A stretch of DNA of 64,000 nt from Streptomyces sp. KMM 9044 (GTDB taxonomy: Bacteria; Actinomycetota; Actinomycetes; Streptomycetales; Streptomycetaceae): the NCBI RefSeq assembly GCF_024701375.2, contig NZ_CP113910.1, forward strand, positions 3,410,001 through 3,474,000, written 5' to 3'. Shown here one piece after another: positions 45,895 to 53,696 of this stretch. Position 1 is the stretch's first letter. Each line of letters opens with the position of its first letter. Under the pieces are notes generated by a model. The model searched no databases. It was not told the DNA's origin and saw only the letters and a program-made list of their open reading frames with translations. A program made the position numbers and the translations under genes.

Positions 45895-45994
45895 GGGCGC
45901 GGTGGCAAAGTTCCTCCCGCGCACCCGGCGCCCCCGCTACACTCCACGCCACCAGGCCGCTGACCAGCCCAGATACCGAACTACGGCTGGAGTA
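45895..45994. repeat. Right long inverted repeat of the IS701 element
   Basis: Inverted partner of 42255-42355. It ends GGCTGGAGTA directly before the CTAG target repeat. Confidence 0.85.
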
Positions 45995-46060
45995 CTAGGG
46001 AGACCGGCCCTGACTGCGTTGCATCTGGGTGCGATCTGGGTGTGATCTTGAAACGGGGTG

Positions 46061-46706
46061 TCACCGCTCGGCGGCGCGCTGCTGCAACATCCGGTCGAGG
46101 ATCGGGGCCGGGGAGCGCGGGGCGAGGAGCAGCCGGTCGTCCAGGGACTCGTGCCAGACCTCGGTGAGCTGGTTCATGAGGAGCGCGCGAATGGTGTCCG
46201 TCACGTGGGTGTACCGGGCGCTGACCGATCCGTCCTCGTGGCCCAGGCCCTCGTCGGCCTCCCGGGCGAAGCTGGCCTGCCGGACGAACCCCACCTCCGC
46301 GATTGCCTTCTCCACGCGCTCCCGTGTGGCCTGCCTCACGGTGTCGGGACGGTTGAGCACGTTGGACACCGTGCCGGTGGACGCCCCGGCGAGGGTGGCC
46401 ACCTCCCGGAGGGTGGGCCCCGCCGGCCTCGTGCCGCCGTGGCCCCGGCCGCTGAACACGTAGGTGAGCCCGTGGCAGGCGCAGGGCTGCGGCTTGGTGC
46501 GGGCGATGTGCTCCCCGACCAGGCCGGACAGCCAGGGCGAGGAGTCGATCGTGCGGTAGCTGCCGTCCTTCGGCGGGCACCGGGTGAACTCGCCGCTGTC
46601 CAGCTCGTAGAGCTGCCACTCGACGCGGAAGGCGCGGGAGTACCGGTGGGCCTACTGGGTCTCCAGGCGACGAGCTCCGCCCAGCGCATCCGGGTGCCCG
46701 GTCTCA
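46061..46706 (-). pseudogene. Tyrosine integrase remnant with an embedded LacI-type HTH
   Basis: Reading leftward: GTRMRWAELV, a frameshift/stop near 46652, then YSRAFRVEWQLYELDSGEF, CPPKDGSYRTID, ARTKPQPCACHGLTYVFSG. A LacI-type HTH follows (LREVATLAGASTGTVSNVLN, RPDTVRQATRERVEKAIAEV). The text then jumps to EGLGHEDGSVSARYTHVTD, the region around the catalytic Tyr, and a C-terminal tail. Streptomyces integrases of this family carry such an HTH insert. Here the segment between the HTH and GHEDGS, which should hold the catalytic HxLRH box, is deleted, and the N-terminal half is also missing. It cannot be active. Confidence 0.78.
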
Positions 46707-47405
46707 GGTGGCGGGGCGCTCGGCCGTGCCGAGGAGGGTGGCGGCGGGCCGGGGGCCGTCGCCAGCGGGCAGCTCCTCGACGCGGATGTCGGTGAACCCG
46801 GCCTGGTCCAGGACCTTGGTCCACACGTGCTCCTGCAGCACCCACCGGTGCATGGTTGCGCTCTCGCCCAACGGGGTCTTCGCCGGCACCTCGGCGGCCG
46901 TGACGTCCGGCTGCGCGGGCTTGCCGGACAGGTAATGGGCGAGGGTGGAGAAGACCAGGCGCCCACCGGGGCGGAGCGCGTCAGCGGCGGCGGGGAGCAG
47001 CTCGCGGGGGTCGGTGAAGTCCACCGCCCCGAAGTGGCTGTAGAGCACGTCGTAGGTGCCCGGGTTCGCGCGGAGGTGGGCGACGACGTCCGCGTGGACG
47101 AAGTGCAGGCGCGGGGCGAGGTCGGCGTACAGGGCGGTGGCCATGCTGTGCTGGGCCGGGGACGCGTCCACGGCGTCGATCCGGTTCGGGGCGTGGTGCA
47201 CGGCCAGGTGCGCGGCGTGTCGGGCGGCACCGGCGCCGAGGTCGGCCACGGTCTTGCCGGTGAGGTCGCCGAGGACTTCCGGGCCCGGCCCGTCCTGCTG
47301 GTCCCAGGCCCAGCGGAAGGAGTCGGGGACGGCGTGGTCCTGCGCGGCGCGGGCCCGGCCGTAGTGGTGCCATAGGTCTGTGGTCGTGGTCGTCACCCGG
47401 GTCAT
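46704..47405 (-). CDS. Class I SAM-dependent methyltransferase
   Basis: 233 aa from ATG 47405. Motif I is KTVADLGAGAARHAAHLA near residues 51-68. The acidic motif II is IDAVDASPAQHSMA and the post-I region is YDVLYSHFGAVDFTDPRELL. The C-terminus resembles small-molecule methyltransferases. Together with the 47513 gene and the regulator at 48167 it forms a small group often seen together in Streptomyces; the substrate is unknown. Confidence 0.85.
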   Translation of the reverse strand: MTRVTTTTTDLWHHYGRARAAQDHAVPDSFRWAWDQQDGPGPEVLGDLTGKTVADLGAGAARHAAHLAVHHAPNRIDAVDASPAQHSMATALYADLAPRLHFVHADVVAHLRANPGTYDVLYSHFGAVDFTDPRELLPAAADALRPGGRLVFSTLAHYLSGKPAQPDVTAAEVPAKTPLGESATMHRWVLQEHVWTKVLDQAGFTDIRVEELPAGDGPRPAATLLGTAERPAT

Positions 47406-47461
47406 CCTGGCGGCACCGCGCGGGGGCTGCTGCCGGTTCGGGCGAAAGTCACCCGGGCGCG

Positions 47462-47498
47462 CCTCGGCGGTCCGAGCCGTGGGCCCGGACCGCCGAGG
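47462..47498 (-). terminator. Hairpin downstream of the GRDP-like gene
   Basis: CCTCGGCGGTCCG and CGGACCGCCGAGG form a perfect 13-bp stem with an 11-nt loop, 15 bp after the stop at 47513. Confidence 0.78.
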
Positions 47499-47512
47499 GG
47501 GTTACGTGGGGG

Positions 47513-47977
47513 TCAGTGCGAGTCGTTGCCCGGGTGGCAGGGGCCGCAGTCGGCGGCGTCCTCCCACAGCGGGAGGTCCACCTCCCAACCGGCGCGGGCG
47601 ACGAGGTGGGCGGTCTTGATGACCGACCCGTCGTTCTTCGTCTCGACCTTGGGCACGTGATGCAGGAAGTGCCCGCCGTTGTACTTGTCGCACAGCTCGG
47701 CGTAGGCGACGGTGTCCAGGATGATCGTGTGGGCGCCGATGTCGACCAGCTTGCTCGGGGCGAGTCCCAGGCCCTGGCCCCGGAGGGACATGGCGGTGAG
47801 CAGGTAGGCGTAGCCCTGGCCGAGGACGCGGGTGGCCATGACTGAGTCGTACGGGTAGTCCCGCATCAGCAGGCCGACCTGCTTCTCCCAGAGGCCCGCC
47901 GGCACGATGTCGCGGGGAGAGCGGGCCGGTCCGGTCACCGGGTCGGTGGCGACGGGGGTGTCGGCTGCGGTTGCCAT
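47513..47977 (-). CDS. Glycine-rich-domain-like protein (GRDP type)
   Basis: 154 aa from ATG 47977, with GGGAGG 6 nt upstream. Conserved features: DIVPAGLWEKQVGLLMRDYP, a LVDIGAHTIILDTVAYAEL segment, GHFLHHVP, and a cysteine cluster near the end (DCGPCHPGNDSH). This type of small protein is widespread in Streptomyces beside XRE/TPR regulators. No biochemical role is known. It is divergent from the regulator at 48167. Confidence 0.6.
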   Translation of the reverse strand: MATAADTPVATDPVTGPARSPRDIVPAGLWEKQVGLLMRDYPYDSVMATRVLGQGYAYLLTAMSLRGQGLGLAPSKLVDIGAHTIILDTVAYAELCDKYNGGHFLHHVPKVETKNDGSVIKTAHLVARAGWEVDLPLWEDAADCGPCHPGNDSH

Positions 47978-48166
47978 GGTGCCTCCCTTGGATGGTGCCC
48001 CACGAGGTGTGGGGGCGATGTGTCGAGAACACCGCATCCGGCGCCCGGTCGGTGATCAACTGGCTTTCCGTGCAAGGCGTTTGCACGTTGTGCAAGCGGT
48101 CTCGACGGGCGCCGTGCCGCGCCCGTACCGTGGTGGCCCCCGGTCGTGTAGCAGGGAGAGGGACCA

Positions 48167-49456
48167 GTGCCCGGTGACCCGCTCTGGAACAGCGCGAAGG
48201 TCAGGGAATTAGTCGCCAGGCGGCAACCGGGCGGGCTCGTACGGTTGGGCCGTGAGCACCGAGGATGGACGCTCGCCGAACTCGGCGGGCACCTGGGGTG
48301 CTCGGCGGCGACGGTCTCGCGGATGGAACGCCGGGCCCAGGTCACTGACCTGACGCTCATTCACCGGGCCGCCTCCACCGTGGGCGTTCCTCGACACGTC
48401 CTGGTGAGTTCTCTGGCGCCCCCCGCTCCTTCCGGACTGGCCAGCACTAGAGTGTCGGCCAGTCCACACGCCGAGGAGGACCCGATGCGCCGCCGCTCGC
48501 TGCTCGCCGCCACGGCGACCGTCCCGGCCGCCATGCTGCTCGGCATGGACCGGGCCTTGGCCGACACCCCGCCACCGACGGGCAGGGGTGCCCTGGAGGC
48601 CCGTGTGGCCTCCGCCCGCGACCTCTACGACAAGGGGGCCCACACGCAACTCCTCGGGCTGCTGCCGGGCCTCCTGGCCGACGGGCACGCCGCTGCCTCC
48701 TCATGCCGCGAGCTGGACCAGGCCCGGCTGTCCTCCGTCTACAGCCTGAGCGCCGCCCTGCTGATCAAGCTCGGCTCGTACGAGCAGGCCCGCCTCACCG
48801 CCGACCGCGCGCGCACCTGGGCCGAGGTGTCCGGTTCCCCGCTCGCCGCCGCTGCTGCCTCCCGCGAGCTCGCAATCGTGCTGCGCCACCAGGACCGGGG
48901 CGAGGAAGCCCAGACCCTCATGGAGTCGGCTGCCGCCCGAGTGGAGGTGACAGGGCTGCGGACGGACGCGGCCTCGTCGGCCTACGCGCAGATGCTGTGC
49001 ACCCTGGCCTACACCGCCGCCCGGGGAGGCCGGCGCGCGGAGGCCCTGGCCATGACCGAGGAGGCACGGCGGGCCGCACGGCGCCTGCCGCTCCAGGCAC
49101 CTGCCGGGCGCCTCTTCCCCATCAGCCCGGCCGCCGTGGACCTCTACGCCGTCGGCGTCCACTGGGCCCTTGGCGACGCCGGCACCGCCCTGGAGGCGGG
49201 GCGGAACCTTCGGCCCGAGCACTTCCCCACGGCTGAGCGGAAGGCACGCCTGGGCACAGACATGGCCCGTGCCTGGTGGGCGTGGGGCCGCCCTGAGCAG
49301 ACCGCCCGCGCCTTGCTCGACGCCCACCGTGCGAGCCCCGGCGAAGTGAGAGACCGCCCAGCGATCCGCAACATCGTGACCGAGTTGGCGCAGCGGCACC
49401 CTCGTGCCGTTGGCATGCGGGAGCTGCACGCCGCCGTGTCCGCCCCGGCGAGCTGA
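48167..49456 (+). CDS. XRE-family regulator with TPR-like C-terminus
   Basis: 429 aa from GTG 48167, preceded by AGGGAGAGGG. The HTH is at residues ~20-70 (LVRLGREHRGWTLAELGGHL, CSAATVSRMERRAQV). A Tat-like motif (MRRRSLLAATATVPAAMLL) appears mid-protein near residue 107, followed by helical repeats. An internal Tat-like signal after an HTH is a known oddity of this Streptomyces family. It probably controls the divergent GRDP-like gene. Confidence 0.8.
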   Translation: MPGDPLWNSAKVRELVARRQPGGLVRLGREHRGWTLAELGGHLGCSAATVSRMERRAQVTDLTLIHRAASTVGVPRHVLVSSLAPPAPSGLASTRVSASPHAEEDPMRRRSLLAATATVPAAMLLGMDRALADTPPPTGRGALEARVASARDLYDKGAHTQLLGLLPGLLADGHAAASSCRELDQARLSSVYSLSAALLIKLGSYEQARLTADRARTWAEVSGSPLAAAAASRELAIVLRHQDRGEEAQTLMESAAARVEVTGLRTDAASSAYAQMLCTLAYTAARGGRRAEALAMTEEARRAARRLPLQAPAGRLFPISPAAVDLYAVGVHWALGDAGTALEAGRNLRPEHFPTAERKARLGTDMARAWWAWGRPEQTARALLDAHRASPGEVRDRPAIRNIVTELAQRHPRAVGMRELHAAVSAPAS

Positions 49457-49826
49457 GACCGCCGCCCCTCGGGCCCCACCGGGTACGGACATGCCTCGGT
49501 CCCGGCACCAGGGGGTCCCGGCCAGCCGTCGACCCGGCCTGAGTCGGCGCTCGCCTGGGTGCGACACCCAGTTCTGGAGGCGACACCCAGGTGTCGGGGG
49601 CAACGTTGCACCCTCTCCAACCTGGGCACACGTCTGCGGTACCTCTGCCGATTCTGGGTGTGAACCGGGTGTCGGTCTCCGGAACCAAGGAGTGCGGGAG
49701 GGGTGTCCCAGAGGTACCGCAGATGCAGGGCGGCGGGGCGCTGACCTTGAACTAACGCCTCTGAAGCGTAAATAGGTGCAGGTCAGGGTGGGTGCGGAGC
49801 GCGGGGCCGTTACCCAGCGTCCCTGA
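49457..49826. promoter_or_regulatory. Dyad-rich region inside attR
   Basis: 370 bp without a gene. It holds several copies of CTGGGTGT/ACACCCAG: a dyad CTGGGTG-CGA-CACCCAG at 49555-49571, GACACC-CA-GGTGTC at 49582-49595, and TTCTGGGTGTG at 49652-49662. Similar direct repeats lie next to the second integrase remnant (46023-46044). These may be integrase arm-type or excisionase sites, or operators. Confidence 0.45.
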
Positions 49827-49869
49827 TTCGGGACGAAGAGGTCGTGGGTTCAAATCCCGCCACCCCGAC
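49827..49869. repeat. attR: copy of the tRNA-Pro 3' end
   Basis: An exact 43-bp copy of 10560-10602. The sequence before it has no tRNA 5' half, so this is an attachment-site remnant and not a second tRNA gene. Confidence 0.93.
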
Positions 49870-49881
49870 TTTGTTCAAGTA

Positions 49882-49920
49882 GATCAGGGCCCGATCCACT
49901 CGGTGGATCGGGCCCTGATC
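49882..49920 (+). terminator. Perfect hairpin after attR (ancestral tRNA terminator)
   Basis: GATCAGGGCCCGATCCAC pairs with its exact complement around a TCG loop: an 18-bp stem 13 bp after attR. It was probably the terminator of tRNA-Pro before the island integrated. Confidence 0.85.
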
Positions 49921-50005
49921 GCTTATTCACGGTGTCGTGCCCGGGCGGCCCTCTCCGAGCATGCGCTGATCGATGCCCGACGAGGCGCCACTACCATCGC
50001 CGGTC

Positions 50006-50902
50006 ATGGACTGGCTGGAGCGCACCGCGAAGCTGAGGCAGTGGAGCAGAAACGGGACCCGCGCTCCGCACAAGCCGCTGCTGTTGCTGTACGCCCTCGG
50101 CCGGTTCCAGCAGGATGCCGCCGGCGAACTGCGGTACAGCGCGGTGGAGGAGGATCTGCAGCGCCTGCTGACCGAGTACGGTCCGCCCCGCAGGACGACG
50201 CCCGCCTACCCGTTCCACCATCTGGTGAGCGACGGCGTGTGGGAAGTGCGGACCGATCGCGGGCCGGGCAGTCCCGGCAGTAACGTGCGGGAGCTGCGGC
50301 ACGTCGGAGCCGCAGGACGGCTGGCGCCGGAACTGCGGGCGGCGCTGCGGCGGGAGCCGTCGTTGCTCGGCCGGATGGCGCGGCTCCTGCTCGACCTGCA
50401 CTTCCCGCCCTCGCTCCACGGCGACCTGTGCGAATCCGTCGGTCTGGAGCTGGAGTCGGCGGGGACCGGAGAGCTCTCGGCCGCCGTGCGGAGGCGGCGG
50501 GATCCGCGGATGCGGGAGCGGGTCCTGACGGCCTACGAGTACCGGTGCGCCTTCTGCGGCTACGACGGCAGGATCGGCGCGGTGCCGGTCGGGCTGGAGG
50601 CCGCGCACGTGCGCTGGTGGGCGTTCGGCGGCCCCGACGACGTCGACAACGGACTGTGCCTGTGCTCGCTGCACCACAAGCTCTTCGACAAGGGCGTCCT
50701 CGGCATCGGCGACAGCCACCGCATCCTGGTCTCGCAGCGCTTCGTCGGCCACAGTCCCGCCGCCCGGGAGCACGTCACAGCGCTCGCGGGCCGCCCGCTC
50801 ATCGGACCTCAACCGGGTGCCCGTCCCGTCGCGGCGGTCCACCGCTCCTGGCACACCAGCCAGGTCTTCCACGGCAGCCCGCGCCCCGCCACGGCCGGCT
50901 GA
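50006..50902 (+). CDS. HNH endonuclease of the phosphorothioated-DNA type
   Basis: 298 aa from ATG 50006 (MDWLERTAKLRQWSRNGTRA); an ATG at 49973 would add 11 residues. The N-terminal ~165 residues resemble the sulfur-binding domain of ScoMcrA/SprMcrA-like type IV enzymes (APHKPLLLLYALGRFQ, TPAYPFHHLVSDGVWEV). The HNH domain has CAFCGYDG, then LEAAHVRWWAFGGPDDVDNG and LCSLHHKLFDKG, near residues 180-230. Such enzymes cut phosphorothioate- or methyl-modified foreign DNA. It lacks an SRA domain. Confidence 0.82.
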   Translation: MDWLERTAKLRQWSRNGTRAPHKPLLLLYALGRFQQDAAGELRYSAVEEDLQRLLTEYGPPRRTTPAYPFHHLVSDGVWEVRTDRGPGSPGSNVRELRHVGAAGRLAPELRAALRREPSLLGRMARLLLDLHFPPSLHGDLCESVGLELESAGTGELSAAVRRRRDPRMRERVLTAYEYRCAFCGYDGRIGAVPVGLEAAHVRWWAFGGPDDVDNGLCLCSLHHKLFDKGVLGIGDSHRILVSQRFVGHSPAAREHVTALAGRPLIGPQPGARPVAAVHRSWHTSQVFHGSPRPATAG

Positions 50903-50966
50903 GCGCCGGGCGTCGGTCCCGTGCCCCACTGGTAAGGAGTGCGATACCAGGAGTATGGTCTCTTGT

Positions 50967-51245
50967 ATGGCGACGAAGAAGGTGACCGTGACGATTCCCG
51001 CGGATCTCCTGGACGAGATCCGCGCGGACGCGGCAGAGCGGGGCCTGTCGGCGTACGTCGCCGAGGCGCTGCGCTTCAAGCGCGACCGGGACCGGCTCCG
51101 GGAACTGGTCGACTGGCTGCAGGAAGAGCACGGCCCCGTCACCGAGGACGAGCATGCGGCAGCGCTCGACGAACTCGAAAAACTCGACGCCGAACACGAG
51201 CGGCGTCGAGCCACCGGCAAGCACAGCACCGGAGAGGCTGCGTGA
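50967..51245 (+). CDS. Ribbon-helix-helix antitoxin
   Basis: 92 aa from ATG 50967 (MATKKVTVTIPADLLDEIRA). An RHH strand-helix-helix with AERGLSAYVAEALRF at residues ~23-37 is followed by an acidic toxin-binding tail. AGGAG lies 13 nt upstream, and an alternative ATG at 50955 is too near it. The stop overlaps the PIN toxin start (GTGA). Confidence 0.83.
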   Translation: MATKKVTVTIPADLLDEIRADAAERGLSAYVAEALRFKRDRDRLRELVDWLQEEHGPVTEDEHAAALDELEKLDAEHERRRATGKHSTGEAA

Positions 51246-51667
51246 AGAAGCGGGCCGGTGAGCACACACAGCGGCCGCTCCGTGTTTTCGTACTGGACTG
51301 TGAAGCCCTGTCCCTTGCGGTACGCGGCGACCGGAGGATGATCGTCTGGCTCGACCTCGCGGCGCGCGGGGAAGCCGAGGTGGTGACGTCCCCGATGACG
51401 CTGGTCGAGGCGTACGACGGCAGAACGACCGAACAGCGCTGGGACTGGGTACTGTCCCGGCTCCAGGTCGTCGACATCGGGAAGGCCGAGGCCCGCCAGG
51501 CACGCCGACTCCTGGCCGACGCCACGTTGCACGGCCACACGTACGCGATCGACGCCGTGCTCGCCGTCATCGCGCGACAGCAGAAGGGACAGGTCACCGT
51601 CTTCACCTCGGACGTCGACGACCTGGAGAAGCTGGTGCCGGACACGGTCGTCGTCAAGAAGGTGTGA
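51242..51667 (+). CDS. PIN-domain toxin
   Basis: 141 aa from GTG 51242, coupled to the antitoxin. The PIN domain carries its acidic residues in LRVFVLDCEALSLAV (Asp near 19), MTLVEAYDG (Glu near 55), the HTYAIDAVLAVIA helix (Asp near 102) and FTSDVDDLEKL. VapC-like RNase activity on tRNA or rRNA is expected from the family. Confidence 0.85.
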   Translation: MKKRAGEHTQRPLRVFVLDCEALSLAVRGDRRMIVWLDLAARGEAEVVTSPMTLVEAYDGRTTEQRWDWVLSRLQVVDIGKAEARQARRLLADATLHGHTYAIDAVLAVIARQQKGQVTVFTSDVDDLEKLVPDTVVVKKV

Positions 51668-51939
51668 CCCGACCCGCTCCGGTCTCGGCAGGACGCCGGG
51701 GATCCACCGCCAGGCACCGGGACGTGTCGTTCCGAGCGCGTGAACCGGTCGGCGTGATCGGACGTGCGCAGTCCGGGACGACCGGCCGAGCAGGGTCGCG
51801 CGGCGGCCGGGCGGGGTGTCCGCCACCACCGGTCCCGGCCGGTTCGCACGGTGGTGCTTCCTGCCCGGCTGGTCCGGACGGGTGAAGTATCGAAGGGGCA
51901 GGCACTCATCGTGGCGAGACCGCCGCGGCTGCCCCGCCC

Positions 51940-52425
51940 TCACGTCTCCGGCGCTGCTCGGCCGGTGCCGGTGTCGATGAGGATCTGTTCGGCCCGGGTG
52001 ACGTTGTCGGCGCGGACGGCTTCGGCCATCGCGGCACGTGCCGCGTCCGGCCTCGCGTGGGGCGGGACCGCGAGCAGCGAGAAGTGGTCCTGATCGCCCC
52101 GGGTGATCAGGACGGTGTCGTCGCCGACCGGGAAGGAGTCGATGTGCACGACGCGGTCGTCGATGGCCAGCCTCGTCGGCAGTCCTTCCCAGGCTCCGGC
52201 GTCCAGGCCGACGCGTGTGACCGGGCCGAGGTGTTCGGTCAGCGCGGTGATCAGGGCGGGGAGCTCCGCGGCGATGTCCCGGGAACGCGGCCACCACGCC
52301 CCGTCGAGAACGCCCCGGCGGTCGTGCGTCGTCTCCAGCCGTACGACCGCCGTCCCGGGCTGCACGGCCTGGTGGACGGTGTCCGGCAGCAGCCTGGTCA
52401 CCCGCGGGGAGCCGGATTCGGGCAT
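51940..52425 (-). CDS. DUF5994 family protein
   Basis: 161 aa from ATG 52425. The family signature is RRGVLDGAWWPRSRDIAAEL near residues 35-54. The C-terminal half has DTVLITRGDQDHFSLLAVPP. Function is unknown. A paralogue of the same family is encoded at 53697. Confidence 0.8.
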   Translation of the reverse strand: MPESGSPRVTRLLPDTVHQAVQPGTAVVRLETTHDRRGVLDGAWWPRSRDIAAELPALITALTEHLGPVTRVGLDAGAWEGLPTRLAIDDRVVHIDSFPVGDDTVLITRGDQDHFSLLAVPPHARPDAARAAMAEAVRADNVTRAEQILIDTGTGRAAPET

Positions 52426-52996
52426 CGCACTCGCCTGCCTGCCTGTGAGGAAAACTGGGCGACTTCCTCGCTTCACCGTACTCCGCGGCCCACAGCGGCC
52501 GGAAAGCTCGCCGGCCGCGCCCGAGGGCTGCGGGGCGTGCCGGGGTGGTGCGGACTCACCGGGAGCACTTCGCACACCGGCTCCGATGCCGGTGTCGTTC
52601 CCGGCGGGCGACGCCACCGGCCGGCTGTCCCTGCGCAGAGGTCCGCAGACGGGTTCGCGCGAGGTCCGCGGCCGCCTCTCGTCCCCCGCTACGGGCTGTT
52701 CCCTCCAGGGCCCCGACCGCACGCCTCGCACCGCCTCGCACCGCCTCGCACCGGAAGGGGCCGGTTCGGGCACCTGCGGGCGAAGAGCCCTCGTTTCCGC
52801 CACCGTCCTTCCGCGCGCTCCGAGTCGGGGCGGGACGGATCGCGTGGCCACCTCGTTGACACGGGCCGTTGCCGGACGTTGACTGGCAGCACGGTGCAGG
52901 GTCGTGCCACCGCGGATCACACGGCGGGGCGTTCCGCCTTTCCTCCTCGCCCGGACTCCGCGGGAACCCACCTGCCGGACGACTTCGAGGTCGGCC
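52426..52996. other. Gap without a supportable gene
   Basis: 571 bp. Long open frames cross it, but they follow the high-GC third-position bias of this DNA and lack domains. A 10-bp tandem repeat (CCGCCTCGCA, about 3 copies) lies at 52721-52752. Confidence 0.45.
52721..52752. repeat. 10-bp tandem repeat, three copies
   Basis: Consecutive units starting 52721, 52731 and 52741 with consensus CCGCCTCGCA; the first unit has A for C. Confidence 0.7.
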
Positions 52997-53188
52997 ATGA
53001 CCGTTTCACGGGCCATCAGGAACAGGGCGCAGACGACGAAGGGCGGGATCGCGGAAGAGCCCGGCCGGGTCACCCGCAACGGGCGACTGCGGCACCGGGG
53101 CAGGATCGACCGAGTTTCCGGAAGCCTGGAACAGGCCGTCGAGAAGACCAAGGACGCCTTCGGGCAGGACGGAAGCGGCATCCGATGA
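52997..53188 (+). CDS. CsbD-like small protein
   Basis: 63 aa from ATG 52997. It has the CsbD pattern of two related helical segments: RNRAQTTKGGIAEEPGRVTR, NGRLRHRGRIDRVSGSLEQ and a final VEKTKDAFG. CsbD proteins are general-stress proteins of unknown mechanism. The stop overlaps the next start (ATGATGA). Confidence 0.72.
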   Translation: MTVSRAIRNRAQTTKGGIAEEPGRVTRNGRLRHRGRIDRVSGSLEQAVEKTKDAFGQDGSGIR

Positions 53189-53532
53189 TGTACGACCAGA
53201 CTCGCGCCCAGCAGCCCGCGGACCAACCCTCGGGCCCCGCCGAGCGCCGCAGCCCGGCTCCGAAGCCGCTGCTGCCGTCGGACGGACAGGACAGGATCGT
53301 CCAGCAACTCCGGCACGCCCTCAACACCTTCGCCGACACCCCCCGCGAGGCGTTGGAAGAGGCCGAGAGCGCCTACGACGAAGTCACCGCCCAGCTCGTG
53401 GACGCCCTCGCAGAACGGCGGCGTGTCCTGCGCGCGGAGTGGCAGGACGGGGACCCCGGGACACAGCCCGAGGAACTCAGGCTCGCACTGAGGCAGTACC
53501 GGGAGATCATCCAACGACTGCTCCACGTCTAG
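53185..53532 (+). CDS. Hypothetical coiled-coil protein
   Basis: 115 aa from ATG 53185, overlapping the CsbD-like stop. A Pro-rich disordered head is followed by helical segments (DRIVQQLRHALNTFADTPRE, EELRLALRQYREIIQRLLHV) with heptad-like leucines. No family recognised. A hairpin (TCCGCGCT/AGCGCGGA, 53561-53583) follows. Confidence 0.6.
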   Translation: MMYDQTRAQQPADQPSGPAERRSPAPKPLLPSDGQDRIVQQLRHALNTFADTPREALEEAESAYDEVTAQLVDALAERRRVLRAEWQDGDPGTQPEELRLALRQYREIIQRLLHV

Positions 53533-53560
53533 GTCCGGGCCCGGGCCTGGCGGCCGCTGC

Positions 53561-53583
53561 TCCGCGCTGCGGCGGAGCGCGGA
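53561..53583 (+). terminator. Short hairpin after the coiled-coil gene
   Basis: TCCGCGCT and AGCGCGGA, 8-bp stem, 7-nt loop, 28 bp past the stop at 53532. Confidence 0.55.
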
Positions 53584-53696
53584 GTAGGGTGGACGGTACC
53601 GAGGGTATTTCGTGCACCGGCTTCCACGCCGGGTCGTTCTCGGCGAACGATGAAACCCGGGCCGCCGCAGAAGCGGCCCGGAGACGGGTCCGCATC

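Larger units (their letters stand above)
42255..45994. mobile_element. IS701-family element interrupted by a group II intron
   Basis: The element begins TACTCCAGCCG and ends with its inverse, and is flanked by CTAG on both sides (42251-42254 and 45995-45998). The left CTAG is the same copy that ends the IS5-family element. Total length is 3740 bp; without the 2172-bp intron it is about 1568 bp, normal for IS701. The transposase also has a frameshift near 42545, so the element is probably inactive on its own. Confidence 0.88.
10560..49869. mobile_element. Integrated genomic island in tRNA-Pro(CGG), about 39.3 kb
   Basis: The bounds are the exact 43-bp direct repeats at 10560-10602 and 49827-49869. 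Tyrosine-integrase remnants lie near the left end (10680-11240) and towards the right end (46061-46706), both broken. Cargo: two RiPP clusters, regulators, a putative amyloid-signalling pair, GmrSD-like, type I RM and AbiE defence genes, and several IS elements. No actinobacterial ICE transfer gene (FtsK-like TraB), replication gene or relaxase was recognised, so it looks like a degenerate island rather than a complete conjugative element. Confidence 0.88.

Noticed and set aside
42583..45963. Open frame of over 1100 codons on the plus strand
   Set aside because: It runs antisense to the IS701 transposase and the group II intron maturase, both firmly identified. It has no recognisable domain and arises from GC-rich codon bias.
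46061..46459. Free-standing LacI-family regulator
   Set aside because: The HTH is preceded and followed in frame by integrase sequence, and no sugar-binding domain exists.
49827..49869. Possible second tRNA-Pro gene
   Set aside because: Only the 3' 43 bp are present; the acceptor 5' strand and D-arm are missing, so it is attR.
52057..53184. Long plus-strand frame leading into the coiled-coil gene
   Set aside because: Only the part from ATG 53185 has a coupled start and protein-like composition; the upstream portion is antisense to DUF5994 or covers the gap.
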